A stretch of DNA of 64,000 nucleotides, from the NCBI GenBank assembly GCA_040751955.1, contig JBFMFY010000004.1, forward strand, positions 48,467 to 112,466. The letters run 5' to 3'. The position numbers and the translations under genes are program-made. Shown one piece after another: positions 8,284 to 16,659 of the stretch (position 1 is the stretch's first letter; every line of letters starts with the position of its first letter). The stretch comes from SpSt-333 sp040751955. Its GTDB lineage: Bacteria > Bacteroidota > Ignavibacteria > UBA10030 > UBA8401. Below the pieces are notes generated by a model, which saw only the letters and a list, made by a program, of their open reading frames with translations, was not told the origin of the DNA and ran no database searches.

Positions 8284-8853
8284 TCAGTGAAGTTCTTCGT
8301 CCAATGCCAGGTTCAGTATCACAACATTCACTCTTGGATCTCCGAAGAGTCCGAACTGTTCAGGTTCAATAAAACGCTCGACTAATATCTTTATTGAGCC
8401 GGTATCCAATCCACGCGCGCGTGAGATTCGATGCACCTGCATCAGTGCTGCTTCGGGAGGGATATGCGGATCGACACCGCTGGAAGAAGCGAAGAGAATT
8501 TCGTTCGGGACTTTTGTTCCGGCGGGAAGATTATTCCGTTCAATGTATCGCTCCCTTCGTGCTTTCACGGAATCCGCCATCCTTTTGTCTGTCGGTCCCC
8601 AGTTCGTTCCACCCGAAGGGATTGGATTGTAATGTATTGCGGATGGACGGGAATGAAAATATTTTTCACTTTCGAAAGATTGTCCGATAAGTTCGGAGCC
8701 GATAATTTTTCCATCATTCTCTATCATACTACCGTTTGCCTGATGCGGGAAGATGACAAGCGAAAGGAGCGTCATCGTCACGGGATAAATAATTCCGGTG
8801 AGCAGCGTGAATACAAATAAAACCCGTACTGCGGGAAGGATGTATGATTTCAT
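8284..8853 (-). CDS. kdpC: Potassium-transporting ATPase subunit KdpC
   Basis: The product is 189 aa. One N-terminal membrane helix is followed by the KdpC signature FPHQANGSMI, IGSELIGQSFESEKYFHSRPSA and SGVDPHIPPEAALMQVHRIS near the middle and C-terminus. KdpC helps the KdpB catalytic cycle and stabilises the KdpA-KdpB complex. The start at 8853 (MKSYILPAV) fits the family's N-terminus; an ATG nine codons upstream would add an atypical leader made from spacer sequence. Confidence 0.95.
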   Translation of the reverse strand: MKSYILPAVRVLFVFTLLTGIIYPVTMTLLSLVIFPHQANGSMIENDGKIIGSELIGQSFESEKYFHSRPSAIHYNPIPSGGTNWGPTDKRMADSVKARRERYIERNNLPAGTKVPNEILFASSSGVDPHIPPEAALMQVHRISRARGLDTGSIKILVERFIEPEQFGLFGDPRVNVVILNLALDEELH

Positions 8854-8871
8854 AGTTTTTCCAAAAGTAAT

Positions 8872-8953
8872 GGGTTTCAAGTTTCAGGGTTCAGGTTTCA
8901 AGTCAAATCTTTTTTACATGTGCAGATTGAATCGTGAAACATGAAACCTGAAT
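8872..8953. repeat. Inverted-repeat spacer between kdpB and kdpC (TTTCAGG family)
   Basis: The spacer has TTCAAGTTTCAGGGTTCAGG on one side and GAAACATGAAACCTGAATC on the other, forming an imperfect inverted repeat around a T-rich centre. Related words occur in the kdpA-kdpB and kdpF-kdpA spacers. Its role is unknown; it could form an RNA hairpin that adjusts expression of downstream genes (inference). Confidence 0.65.
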
Positions 8954-8964
8954 CAAAATTTTTG

Positions 8965-11037
8965 TTATATCAGTTTTAGTGCAACAATAACAACATCAAT
9001 CAATTTCATGCCGATGAACGGCACAATAATCCCGCCGATGCCGTAGAGGAACAAATTCCGTTGAAGTACCGAGTTTGCCCCGGCGGCGCGGTACTTTACG
9101 CCGCGCAATGCAAGCGGAATGAGTGCAACAATAATAAGTGCATTGAAAATCACCGCGCTCAGAATGGCGCTCTGCGGCGACGAGAGATCCATGATATTCA
9201 ACGCGGAGAGGGGCCCCGCAGTCATCGTCGAAGCGGCGTACAATGATCCGACCATCGCCGGAATGATCGCGAAATATTTCGCCACGTCGTTCGCGATGCT
9301 GAATGTTGTCAGCGCGCCGCGCGTCATCAGTAGCTGTTTTCCGGTCTCGACCACTTCGATCAGTTTTGTCGGATTGCTGTCGAGATCGACCATGTTGCCT
9401 GCTTCACGTGCGGCTTGCGTGCCGCTGTTCATTGCAATTCCCACATCTGCCTGCGCAAGAGCGGGCGCATCGTTCGTGCCGTCGCCGATCATCCCGACTA
9501 GCCGTCCGCTCGCCTGCTCGTCGCGGATCCGCTTCAGTTTGTCTTCCGGCTTTGCTTCGGCAATGAAATCGTCCACACCCGCTTCGGCAGCGATCGCCGC
9601 AGCCGTGAGCGGATTGTCCCCCGTGATCATCACCGTCTTGATCCCCATCTGCCGCAACTGCGTGAAGCGTTCTTTGATCCCTCCTTTGACGATATCTTTC
9701 AATTCGATCACGCCGAGCACTTCTTTGTTTTCCGCAACGACGAGTGGTGTTGAACCTTTCCGCGCAATTTCATCAACAGCGATTTGGACGTCCCGCAGAA
9801 ATACACCGTTCTGCTCAGTGACGAATTTTTTGATCGCGTCCGCAGAGCCTTTGCGGATGATCCGATTCGGCATATCGATACCGCTCATCCGTGTCTGGGC
9901 AGTGAACGGGACGAAATGTCCTGCCACTTCCGAAACCTTTCTTCCCCGCAATTGATATTTTTCTTTTGCAAGCACGACGATCGAGCGTCCTTCCGGAGTT
10001 TCATCGGCAAGCGATGAGAGCTGCGCCGCATCAGCGAGGCGTTCATGTGTGATCCCGTTGGAAGGAATGAATTCGGTCGCCATGCGGTTGCCGAGTGTGA
10101 TCGTCCCCGTTTTGTCGAGAAGAAGGACATCCACATCCCCCGCCGCTTCGGCGGCACGCCCGCTTGTTGCAATGACGTTCTTGCGGATGAGGCGATCCAT
10201 GCCGCTGATGCCGATGGCGCTTAACAAACCGCCGATGGTTGTCGGGATCAAGCAGACCAAAAGAGCGATGAGTACGGGAAGCGTCGTGAGCGTACCTCCA
10301 TCTTGTCCGGCAGCGTTTTCTGCGTATTGAACGAACGGCGGCAGCGTTGCGACGACGAGCAGGAAAATGATCGAGAGGGCCGAGAGGAGAATCGTCAACG
10401 CGATCTCGTTCGGCGTCTTCTGGCGCTTCGAGCCTTCAACAAGCGAAATGATCCTGTCGAGAAACGAATTTCCCGGTTCGGATATAACCTGAATGACGAT
10501 CCTGTCGCTCAATACTTTCGTTCCTCCTGTTACGGCGCTGCGGTCGCCGCCGCTTTCGCGGATGACCGGAGCCGATTCGCCGGTGATCGCCGATTCATCC
10601 ACGCTGGCGATTCCTTCGATGACAATGCCGTCAGCGGGAATCACATCTCCCGCTTCGCAGATGACGTGATCTCCTTTTTTCAACTGCGTTGCAGGAACGG
10701 GCTTCTCGCCGCTTCCTGTGCGCAACCGTGCGATTAACTGCGAGCGGTTTTTCTTTAATGCCTCTGCCTGCGCCTTGCCTCTCCCTTCGGCGACCGCCTC
10801 GGCGAAGTTCGCAAAGAAGACAGTGAACCAAAGCCAGAGCGTTATCTGGATATTGAATGAAGTAGGTTCCTGAAAAAGGATGAATGTCGACATCAACGAA
10901 CCGACTGCGACGACGAACATAACAGGATTCTTCACCAGGAGTTTCGGATGAAATTTTTTGAAAGAGTCTTTCAATGCCTGAAGAGCAATATCGCCCGATA
11001 AGAATGAAAGAGTTGAAGGTACTGTTTTCGTGTTCAT
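8965..11037 (-). CDS. kdpB: Potassium-transporting P-type ATPase subunit KdpB
   Basis: The product is 690 aa, normal KdpB length. It has the actuator TGES (TGESAPVIRESGG), the phosphorylated Asp in DKTGTITLGNR, the nucleotide-domain KGSADAIKKFV, and the hinge MIGDGTNDAPALAQADVG. Membrane helices are at about 40-90, 220-280 and 580-690. It hydrolyses ATP to drive K+ uptake through KdpA. The order kdpF-A-B-C matches E. coli. An N-terminal LKDSFKKFHPKLLVKNPVMF matches the family start. Confidence 0.97.
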   Translation of the reverse strand: MNTKTVPSTLSFLSGDIALQALKDSFKKFHPKLLVKNPVMFVVAVGSLMSTFILFQEPTSFNIQITLWLWFTVFFANFAEAVAEGRGKAQAEALKKNRSQLIARLRTGSGEKPVPATQLKKGDHVICEAGDVIPADGIVIEGIASVDESAITGESAPVIRESGGDRSAVTGGTKVLSDRIVIQVISEPGNSFLDRIISLVEGSKRQKTPNEIALTILLSALSIIFLLVVATLPPFVQYAENAAGQDGGTLTTLPVLIALLVCLIPTTIGGLLSAIGISGMDRLIRKNVIATSGRAAEAAGDVDVLLLDKTGTITLGNRMATEFIPSNGITHERLADAAQLSSLADETPEGRSIVVLAKEKYQLRGRKVSEVAGHFVPFTAQTRMSGIDMPNRIIRKGSADAIKKFVTEQNGVFLRDVQIAVDEIARKGSTPLVVAENKEVLGVIELKDIVKGGIKERFTQLRQMGIKTVMITGDNPLTAAAIAAEAGVDDFIAEAKPEDKLKRIRDEQASGRLVGMIGDGTNDAPALAQADVGIAMNSGTQAAREAGNMVDLDSNPTKLIEVVETGKQLLMTRGALTTFSIANDVAKYFAIIPAMVGSLYAASTMTAGPLSALNIMDLSSPQSAILSAVIFNALIIVALIPLALRGVKYRAAGANSVLQRNLFLYGIGGIIVPFIGMKLIDVVIVALKLI

Positions 11038-11057
11038 AGTTTTTCTTTCAATAACAT

Positions 11058-11125
11058 TGTTTCAAGTTTCATGATTCAGGTTTCATGTTGTTCACTTGTA
11101 ACTTGAAACATGAGACCTGAATCTC
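11058..11125. repeat. Inverted-repeat spacer between kdpA and kdpB (TTTCAGG family)
   Basis: TTTCAAGTTTCATGATTCAG and, on the far side, ACTTGAAACATGAGACCTGA form imperfect inverted arms about 15-20 bp long. The words match the spacer between kdpB and kdpC and that between kdpF and kdpA. Confidence 0.65.
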
Positions 11126-11130
11126 AGAGA

Positions 11131-11209
11131 AGATATCAGACATGGTGGTCAATCAGATCATCAAACCCTCAAGTTTGTTTGATGTTTATTCACAAAATGT
11201 CTGACATCT
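11131..11209. repeat. Nested inverted repeat in the kdpA-kdpB spacer
   Basis: Outer arms (AGATATCAGACAT at 11131-11143 and ATGTCTGACATCT at 11197-11209) match at 12 of 13 bases. An inner perfect pair, CATCAAAC at 11159-11166 and GTTTGATG at 11177-11184, lies within. The 79-bp element can fold as a long hairpin in the mRNA just before the kdpB leader. It differs in sequence from the neighbouring TTTCAGG repeat. Confidence 0.7.
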
Positions 11210-11217
11210 GTGCGTAA

Positions 11218-12912
11218 TTAAAATGTCTCTCCTCCCGTCATCAAGAAATGCTCTACGATCGGACCGAAGACCTGCGTCGGGAAGAACGTCAGCGCACCGA
11301 CGATCAGAATAATTCCGATCAGCAAAACTCCGAACAGAAATGTATCGGTCGGAAATGTCCCGGCGGACGGCGGCGTGATTTTTTTGCGTGCGAGACTTCC
11401 TGCAATGGCGAGCATCGGGATGATGACGCCGAATCTCCCGATGAGCATGTCGATTCCGCCGAACACATTATAGAACGGTGTGTTGGCATTCAGTCCTGCA
11501 AACGCGCTGCCGTTGTTTCCCGCCTGCGAAGAAAACGCGTACAATATCTCCGTAAATCCGTGCGGTCCCTGATTGTTGATACTTGATGTTCCAAGATCAG
11601 AAACACTTGCGACAGCGGTGAAGAGAAGAATGCACACGCTCGGCAGCAGCATCGCCACCGCCGCCATCCGCACTTCGAACGACTCGATCTTCTTTCCGAG
11701 ATATTCCGGCGTGCGACCGACCATCAGTCCCGCGATAAAAACGGTGAGCAGGATGAAAATCATCATGCCGTACATTCCCGCCCCGACGCCGCCGAAAATA
11801 ATTTCGCCAAGTTTTATGTTTAGTAAAGCTACCGCGCCGGAAAGAGGAGAAAGCGAATCGTACATGCCGTTCACCGAACCGTTCGACGCCGCCGTTGTTG
11901 CAACGGACCAGAGTACGGTGTTCGCAACGCCGAAGCGGGTCTCTTTCCCTTCCATTCCCCCCGCAACGCCTGTTACCGGATTCAGCGAATACTCCGACCA
12001 CAACGAAACAGCAAGCCCGCCGATGAACATGAAGAACATCACTCCCCACACAACCCACGCATGCCTCTTCGCTTTCGTCATCACGCCGTACGTATAGACG
12101 AGAGCGGACGGAATAAGAAGAATCGCGAGCATCTCCAGAAAATTCGAGAACGGTGTCGGGTTCTCGAGCGGATACGAACTGTTCATGTTGAAAAATCCGC
12201 CGCCGTTCGTTCCCAATTGTTTGATCGCGATTTGCGACGCAGCGGGACCGAGAGGTATCGTTTGCTCCGCACCTTCAAGCGTCGTCACGGTCTGGTATGA
12301 AGAAAAATTCTGAACGACTCCCTGCCCTACAAGAAATACAGTAAGAAGAATTGACAGCGGAAGAAGCACATACACCGTCGAGCGGGTAAGGTCAATCCAG
12401 AAATTGCCGATCTCGTTTGTCGTTTTGCGGACGACGCCGCGGATAAGTGCGATCATCACCGCTATTCCTGTTGCGGCGCTGACGAAATTCTGCACCGTCA
12501 GTCCGGCCATTTGCACGAAGTAGCTGAGCGTCACTTCGCCGGCATATCCCTGCCAGTTCGTATTCGTCATGAAACTGACCGCGGTGTTGAACGCACTGTG
12601 CCACGATACATCCGCCAGTTGCTGGGGATTGAGCGGCAGTTTCGATTGGAACATTTGCAGAAGAAAGACCACTGCAAATCCCAAAAAATTAAATGCGAGC
12701 ATCGCCCACATATATTTCTTCCAATCCATTTCTTTTTTCGGGTCGACGCCGGAAAGTGTGTACGTCAGCCGTTCGAACCAGCCAAAAACGGGAGAGAGAA
12801 AAGTTCGCTCCCCTTCAAAAATTCTTGCCATCAGTTTTCCCAGCAACGGCGTCAGCAGCAGCAACACGACGCAGTAGAGAATGAGTTGGACGAGTTCAGA
12901 AATTGTTATCAT
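11218..12912 (-). CDS. kdpA: Potassium-transporting ATPase channel subunit KdpA
   Basis: The product is 564 aa with about ten membrane helices. Selectivity-filter-like segments are visible: FNTAVSFMTNTNWQGY, then IKQLGTNGGGFFNMNSSYPLENP, SNGSVNGMYDSL and SSQAGNNGSAFAGLN, the four P-loops of KdpA. It forms the K+ pathway of the high-affinity Kdp pump. It follows kdpF after a repeat-bearing spacer and precedes kdpB. The start has MITISELVQLILYCVVLLLL, a typical first helix. No broken motif is seen. Confidence 0.97.
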   Translation of the reverse strand: MITISELVQLILYCVVLLLLTPLLGKLMARIFEGERTFLSPVFGWFERLTYTLSGVDPKKEMDWKKYMWAMLAFNFLGFAVVFLLQMFQSKLPLNPQQLADVSWHSAFNTAVSFMTNTNWQGYAGEVTLSYFVQMAGLTVQNFVSAATGIAVMIALIRGVVRKTTNEIGNFWIDLTRSTVYVLLPLSILLTVFLVGQGVVQNFSSYQTVTTLEGAEQTIPLGPAASQIAIKQLGTNGGGFFNMNSSYPLENPTPFSNFLEMLAILLIPSALVYTYGVMTKAKRHAWVVWGVMFFMFIGGLAVSLWSEYSLNPVTGVAGGMEGKETRFGVANTVLWSVATTAASNGSVNGMYDSLSPLSGAVALLNIKLGEIIFGGVGAGMYGMMIFILLTVFIAGLMVGRTPEYLGKKIESFEVRMAAVAMLLPSVCILLFTAVASVSDLGTSSINNQGPHGFTEILYAFSSQAGNNGSAFAGLNANTPFYNVFGGIDMLIGRFGVIIPMLAIAGSLARKKITPPSAGTFPTDTFLFGVLLIGIILIVGALTFFPTQVFGPIVEHFLMTGGETF

Positions 12913-12939
12913 AATAGATTTTCCTAAAGTGATAGCGAT

Positions 12940-13045
12940 TCAAGATTCAGGATTCACGTTTCCGCGTTTTTTGTGTCCCGTCGTTGTTTGGCGGGAAAGT
13001 TTCAGGCAGAGAGGCTATGCTTGAAACCTGAGACATGAAACCCAT
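12940..13045. repeat. Inverted-repeat spacer between kdpF and kdpA (TTTCAGG family)
   Basis: CAAGATTCAGGATTCACG near 12950 and CTTGAAACCTGAGACATGAA near 13022 are imperfect inverted arms, with a GC-rich middle (TTTCCGCG, GTTTGGCGGG). It is the third copy of the kdp spacer family. Confidence 0.6.
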
Positions 13046-13060
13046 AATTTTTTTTCACGA

Positions 13061-13138
13061 TCAGAACTTCTCCGGCCTCACCAGCGTGTATATGAGATAA
13101 CCGAGCAGAAGCACCGCAACGATCAATCCGATAAGCAT
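13061..13138 (-). CDS. kdpF: Kdp small subunit KdpF
   Basis: A 25-codon gene: it begins MLIGLIVAVLLLGYLIYTL and ends RPEKF before a TGA. It is a single membrane helix followed by a short RPE-type tail, exactly the form of KdpF (about 25-29 aa). AAGGAAAGGAAATC lies upstream of the ATG as a ribosome site. Its position just ahead of kdpA fits kdpFABC. KdpF stabilises the complex in E. coli. It is too short for most gene finders, but its sequence pattern and place are convincing. Confidence 0.9.
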   Translation of the reverse strand: MLIGLIVAVLLLGYLIYTLVRPEKF

Positions 13139-13191
13139 GAATGATTTCCTTTCCTTAAGTCGTTGTCATTCGGAGGTGTAATATTAAGTCT

Positions 13192-13295
13192 TTGTCATCC
13201 TGAGCGAAGCGAAGGATCCGCTAGTGGCGTGGGGAATCCAACCGCACAAACCAGATTCTTCTCCCGATTGAAAAACATCGGGATCAGAATGACCG
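13192..13295. repeat. Dispersed palindromic repeat (GTCATCCTGAGCGAAG type)
   Basis: GTCATCCTGAGCGAAGCGAAGGATC is followed about 60 bp later by GATTCTTCTCCCGATTG and then CATCGGGATCAGAATGAC, so the ends form an imperfect palindrome (GTCAT.../...ATGAC). This is a common extragenic repeat type in FCB-group genomes. It lies upstream of kdpF, between kdpF and the GNAT gene. Confidence 0.7.
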
Positions 13296-13421
13296 CAACT
13301 TTTTAACGCAAACAATGTGGCGAAGAGAGTGGGAAAAGGAAATGAAAGAGAGATAAAAAGGGAGAGTGAAAGTATAAAGAAAATATAAAAATCAGAGAGA
13401 TGCGTTGAGTATGAAGTAATT

Positions 13422-13895
13422 CTACAGCAGCAGATTCTTCTCCATATACACCACCTCTTCCATCGGGTTGTTATAGTAGGCGGGGATGATCTTGAATCCG
13501 AGTTTTGCGTAGAGGGCGCGGGCGGTCTCCATCCGCTGCAGCGTATCCAATCGCATCGTGCGGTAGCCGATCGCTTTTGCATCTGCAAGGATCGTGTCCA
13601 CCAATAATCTGCCGATCTTCTTCCCGCGGAATTCTTCGCGGACGTACAACCGCTTCATCTCGCACACTCCCTCATCGTCCATCGGTCGTAATGCGATGCA
13701 GCCGGCGATCGCGCCGTCGTGCTCTGCAAGATAGAGCCGTCCTTTTGGCGCGGCGTATTTACCCGGCAGATCGGCAAGTTCCCTGTCGAATCCTTGGAAG
13801 CAGAGAGAAAAATTCAACCATTGTTGGTATTCGGTGAAGAGCGAACGGATCGTTTCGATCTGTCCAGGAGATGTTGCAAGTGTAAGTGTCGTCAT
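13422..13895 (-). CDS. GNAT-family N-acetyltransferase
   Basis: The product is 157 aa. The acetyl-CoA loop is clear in EMKRLYVREEFRGKKIGRLL (motif A, R/Q-x-x-G-x-G/A form), preceded by the strand IAGCIALRPM and followed by AKAIGYRTMRLDTLQ and ARALYAKLGFKI, the usual motif B. GNAT enzymes transfer acetyl groups from acetyl-CoA to an amine; the substrate is unknown. The start at 13895 (MTTLTLATSPGQ) is chosen over a longer frame whose extra 23 codons do not look like protein. No strong ribosome site is visible. Confidence 0.85.
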   Translation of the reverse strand: MTTLTLATSPGQIETIRSLFTEYQQWLNFSLCFQGFDRELADLPGKYAAPKGRLYLAEHDGAIAGCIALRPMDDEGVCEMKRLYVREEFRGKKIGRLLVDTILADAKAIGYRTMRLDTLQRMETARALYAKLGFKIIPAYYNNPMEEVVYMEKNLLL

Positions 13896-13978
13896 ACGGA
13901 TTGTAGAACAGAGAATATGTGAATCCGATTCCCGAACCGTATCGTCCGGTACAAAGAATCGCAAAAATATTTTTGTTT

Positions 13979-14235
13979 GTCATTTCGAGCGAAGTCCCGG
14001 CGAAGTCGGGACGAAGCGAGAAATCTCTTTTCTGACTTCAGACGTGAAAAGCAAGATTCCTTGTCACAAAGCGACTTGGAACGACAACCTACAGCAAAAA
14101 AAAATGTCGCGTCGCGGCGGGTACTTCCAACATTACGTTGTCATGCCCGAATGTCTTTGTAGGGCATCCCTGCCTGCCAACGCAAAGCGTCGGGCAGGCA
14201 TTCGGTGGATTCCCGCTTACAACGTGCGGGAATGA
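13979..14235. repeat. Two dispersed repeats filling the gap before the M28 peptidase
   Basis: The gap of about 375 bp between the GNAT gene and the peptidase's end holds no gene. Positions 13979-14086 carry a GTCATTTCGAGCGAAG... GAAATC type repeat whose end CTTGGAACGAC mirrors the start. Positions 14140-14235 carry GTCATGCCCGAATG... GCGGGAATGAC, with an internal GCCTGCC...GGCAGGC stem. Copies of both occur elsewhere in the window (21331 and 41641). Confidence 0.7.
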
Positions 14236-14271
14236 CGGTTGGTTTCAGGGTTTTGGTTATATTATTCATGA

Positions 14272-15909
14272 TCAATGCTCATGCATATGATCGTAGCCGC
14301 ATCCCCACTCCTCATCGTAGCCGATGCCTGCGACGCGCGGAGCCGGTGCTTTGCGCGGAAGTTTCTCGTCGCGCATCGCCGCATTGTATGCGAACGCTGC
14401 CATCAGGATCGCCGCCTGTTTCATATCTTCTTCCTGCGAACGGTCCCACACGTCGTTGGTGGAATGCCACGTGCGCGTGCTATACTCGATCGGATCTTGA
14501 ATAAATTGAAATCCTGGCAAACCGATGCCGTCGAATGATTGATGGTCGGTGCCGCCTGTTGGGGAGAGTGTCAGTGTCGATGCTTCCAGATCTTTGAACG
14601 GAGCGAGCCACGCGCGGAAGATCGGGCGCAGCGCTTCGTTCCCCTGCATGTAGATGCCGCGGACCTTTCCGGTGCCGTTATCGTTGTTGAAGTACGCCGC
14701 AAACTTTTCCGCTTCCGGTGTTAACGAATCGCGTTTGCCGAAATGTTTTTCCGCATACGCACGCGAACCGAGCAATCCCTGTTCTTCTCCGCCCCATAAC
14801 CCGATGCGGATCGTGCGGCGCGGCTGCACGCCGATCGCTTTTAAAATTCTCATTGCCTCCATGCATGCGGTGACGCCTGTTCCGTTATCCGTTGCGCCGG
14901 TTCCGCCGTGCCACGAATCGAGATGAGCGCCGATCATCACCACTTCATCTTTCAGATCCGTTCCGGGAAGTTCTGCGATCACGTTGTAACTCGAATCGTC
15001 TTTCTGCGATGTCCATTCCACGTCGAGTGTCATCGCAATCTTTACTTTTTCTCCTTTTTCAATCATGCGGATGAGACGATTGAAATGCTCATTTCCCAAT
15101 TCAACTTGCGGAGGGATTTTCGGCGCTTTGCTTTTGTACGAAGGAATGCGGTACGGGCTCGCATACGGCGTATCGGGATGAGACGGAACTGTTGCACCCA
15201 TCACCCACACCGCTCCCCCTTCGCTTCTCGGTGTCGGCGCAGATGTGAGCACCGCGACGACATTTTCTTTCATCATCAATAGCCATTTTTTGTAGGTGAG
15301 CAGTGCGCGCGCTTTTTCTGCGGGCGACTGTTCTCTTCGGTACCGCGCTCTTGCCTCCCGCGGTTCTGCGTTTGCAAGTTCCAGTAATTCCGTATCGGTG
15401 TACCGTGTTGCGTTGGGTTTGAAGTTCGCCTGCACAATGGACTGTGTTCCGAGCAAGACAAACTTTCCTTTCAGTTTTCCTTTGTAGGTCTCCAGTGCAC
15501 TGTCGGTCTCGGCATTCAACCAGACAACATCCGCTTCAACTTCATCGTCGTTTAATCCCGGCGACCATGCTTTTGGGTATGACACGAGCGGCTGGTATTG
15601 TTTGCCGACGATTGCTGCTGAATACTTTTTCAATCTCCATCCCCGGCCGAATGGTCCCCACGATTCGAGATGTACGTTCAACAATCCCCATTCGGCGAGT
15701 TTGTTCTTAGCCCAATTTGCCGATGCGTTGTATTCCGGCGAGCCGGTTAATCGCGGTCCGTACACGTCGGCAACCCACGAAAGAATTTCACGCGCTTGCG
15801 AGCGGTTCATTCCTTCGTCGCGGATTTTCGCAATGACGGAAGTATCAACGGTTTCTTGAGAAAATAATGTGGAAGAGAAGAGAACAATGGAGCACAGCAG
15901 TTTCTTCAT
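14272..15909 (-). CDS. Secreted M28-family zinc aminopeptidase/carboxypeptidase Q-like
   Basis: The product is 545 aa with a signal peptide (MKKLLCSIVLFSSTLFS). A PA-type insert lies near 130-290. The M28 zinc motifs follow: GAHLDSWHGGTGATDNGTG (about 327-345, His and bridging Asp), the catalytic WGGEEQGLLGS (about 368-378), FNNDNGTGK and the last zinc ligands GGTDHQSFDGIG and TWHSTNDVWDR. It should act in the periplasm or outside the cell as a di-zinc exopeptidase. The C-terminus ends in GCGYDHMHEH, a short His-rich tail that may bind metal. It is followed on the minus strand by repeats only. Confidence 0.9.
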   Translation of the reverse strand: MKKLLCSIVLFSSTLFSQETVDTSVIAKIRDEGMNRSQAREILSWVADVYGPRLTGSPEYNASANWAKNKLAEWGLLNVHLESWGPFGRGWRLKKYSAAIVGKQYQPLVSYPKAWSPGLNDDEVEADVVWLNAETDSALETYKGKLKGKFVLLGTQSIVQANFKPNATRYTDTELLELANAEPREARARYRREQSPAEKARALLTYKKWLLMMKENVVAVLTSAPTPRSEGGAVWVMGATVPSHPDTPYASPYRIPSYKSKAPKIPPQVELGNEHFNRLIRMIEKGEKVKIAMTLDVEWTSQKDDSSYNVIAELPGTDLKDEVVMIGAHLDSWHGGTGATDNGTGVTACMEAMRILKAIGVQPRRTIRIGLWGGEEQGLLGSRAYAEKHFGKRDSLTPEAEKFAAYFNNDNGTGKVRGIYMQGNEALRPIFRAWLAPFKDLEASTLTLSPTGGTDHQSFDGIGLPGFQFIQDPIEYSTRTWHSTNDVWDRSQEEDMKQAAILMAAFAYNAAMRDEKLPRKAPAPRVAGIGYDEEWGCGYDHMHEH

Positions 15910-15930
15910 TGCAGGGTCCTTTCATAGAAA

Positions 15931-16434
15931 TTATTGCATGTCTATAGGCGGTTCGGTCTGTTGCACTGAATCGGCGGGCGCTGTTTGTTTCGTCGGTTTT
16001 TTCTGCGGCTCGCCGAGGGAGTTGAGGAAATCTTTCCGCATATTTGCGGCAACACGCACATCGGAACCGTTCAGGAAGATCTTTCCGTCCCAGATGCGCG
16101 ATTCGATCTTGAATTCCAGTTTTTTATGATCGGGGGTGAACTTTGCCACGATGCGCACCTGATACTTGTCGTTCTGCATATCTTCGGTAAAGTACGAAGG
16201 ACCGAATGCGGAACGGACGTAGCCGTCTTCCTTGGAGATCATTTCCAATTCAAACTTCTTTGTAATAATGTAGATGACCCGTTCCCACGCATCGTTGTAT
16301 TTAATCGACGGCTTGATGTCCACCACTTCCCAATACTGCTTTGTCATCCGCATGAATGAATCCGGTGCGCCGCTGCCGCAGCCCGACAGTGTAACAAAAA
16401 ATGCAGCAAGAATGAATCTGTTGAATGTTTGCAT
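15931..16434 (-). CDS. Lipoprotein of unknown function
   Basis: The product is 167 aa. The start at 16434 is picked for its AGGGGAGACAGGA site; the frame stays open 53 codons further but that part reads as non-coding. A signal peptide with lipobox LSGCG predicts a lipid-anchored Cys. A conserved-looking globular part has WEVVDIKPSIKYNDAWERVI and VRIVAKFTPDHKKLEFKIES. The last 25 residues are low-complexity (EPQKKPTKQTAPADSVQQTE). I do not recognise a family. It lies just upstream of the M28 peptidase, 20 bp away, and may share its transcript. Confidence 0.7.
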   Translation of the reverse strand: MQTFNRFILAAFFVTLSGCGSGAPDSFMRMTKQYWEVVDIKPSIKYNDAWERVIYIITKKFELEMISKEDGYVRSAFGPSYFTEDMQNDKYQVRIVAKFTPDHKKLEFKIESRIWDGKIFLNGSDVRVAANMRKDFLNSLGEPQKKPTKQTAPADSVQQTEPPIDMQ

Positions 16435-16659
16435 TCCTGTCTCCCCTAAAAAATTCTTGGTGTGAATGAATATACAGCTTTCCGTGAAAAATGACAGCAA
16501 TGTTTTAACAAGGCATTGTTTTTCGACAGGTAAACTGTCCGGAGAACTCTTCGTGTTGAAAAAGACTCCTGAGCGGGAGTTAAACACTTGCACATCATGG
16601 AAAATAAAAAAAATATACGCCTCACAACGAAAATTTTTTATTTTTGTGACGCTACTCGT

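Noticed and set aside
7530..8372. 280-codon open frame on the plus strand antisense to kdpD
   Set aside because: It lies within and opposite to a well-conserved gene with all its motifs, has no own motif, and comes from the codon bias of kdpD.
9119..9955. 278-codon open frame antisense to kdpB
   Set aside because: It overlaps the conserved P-type ATPase motifs on the other strand and shows low-complexity Ala/Ser composition typical of a shadow frame.
8872..13045. kdp spacers as one mobile element each
   Set aside because: No transposase or target duplication, only imperfect arms; they are listed as repeats.
16435..16593. N-terminal extension of the 15931 lipoprotein
   Set aside because: It would place 53 residues before a clear signal peptide and lipobox, and a good ribosome site marks 16434.
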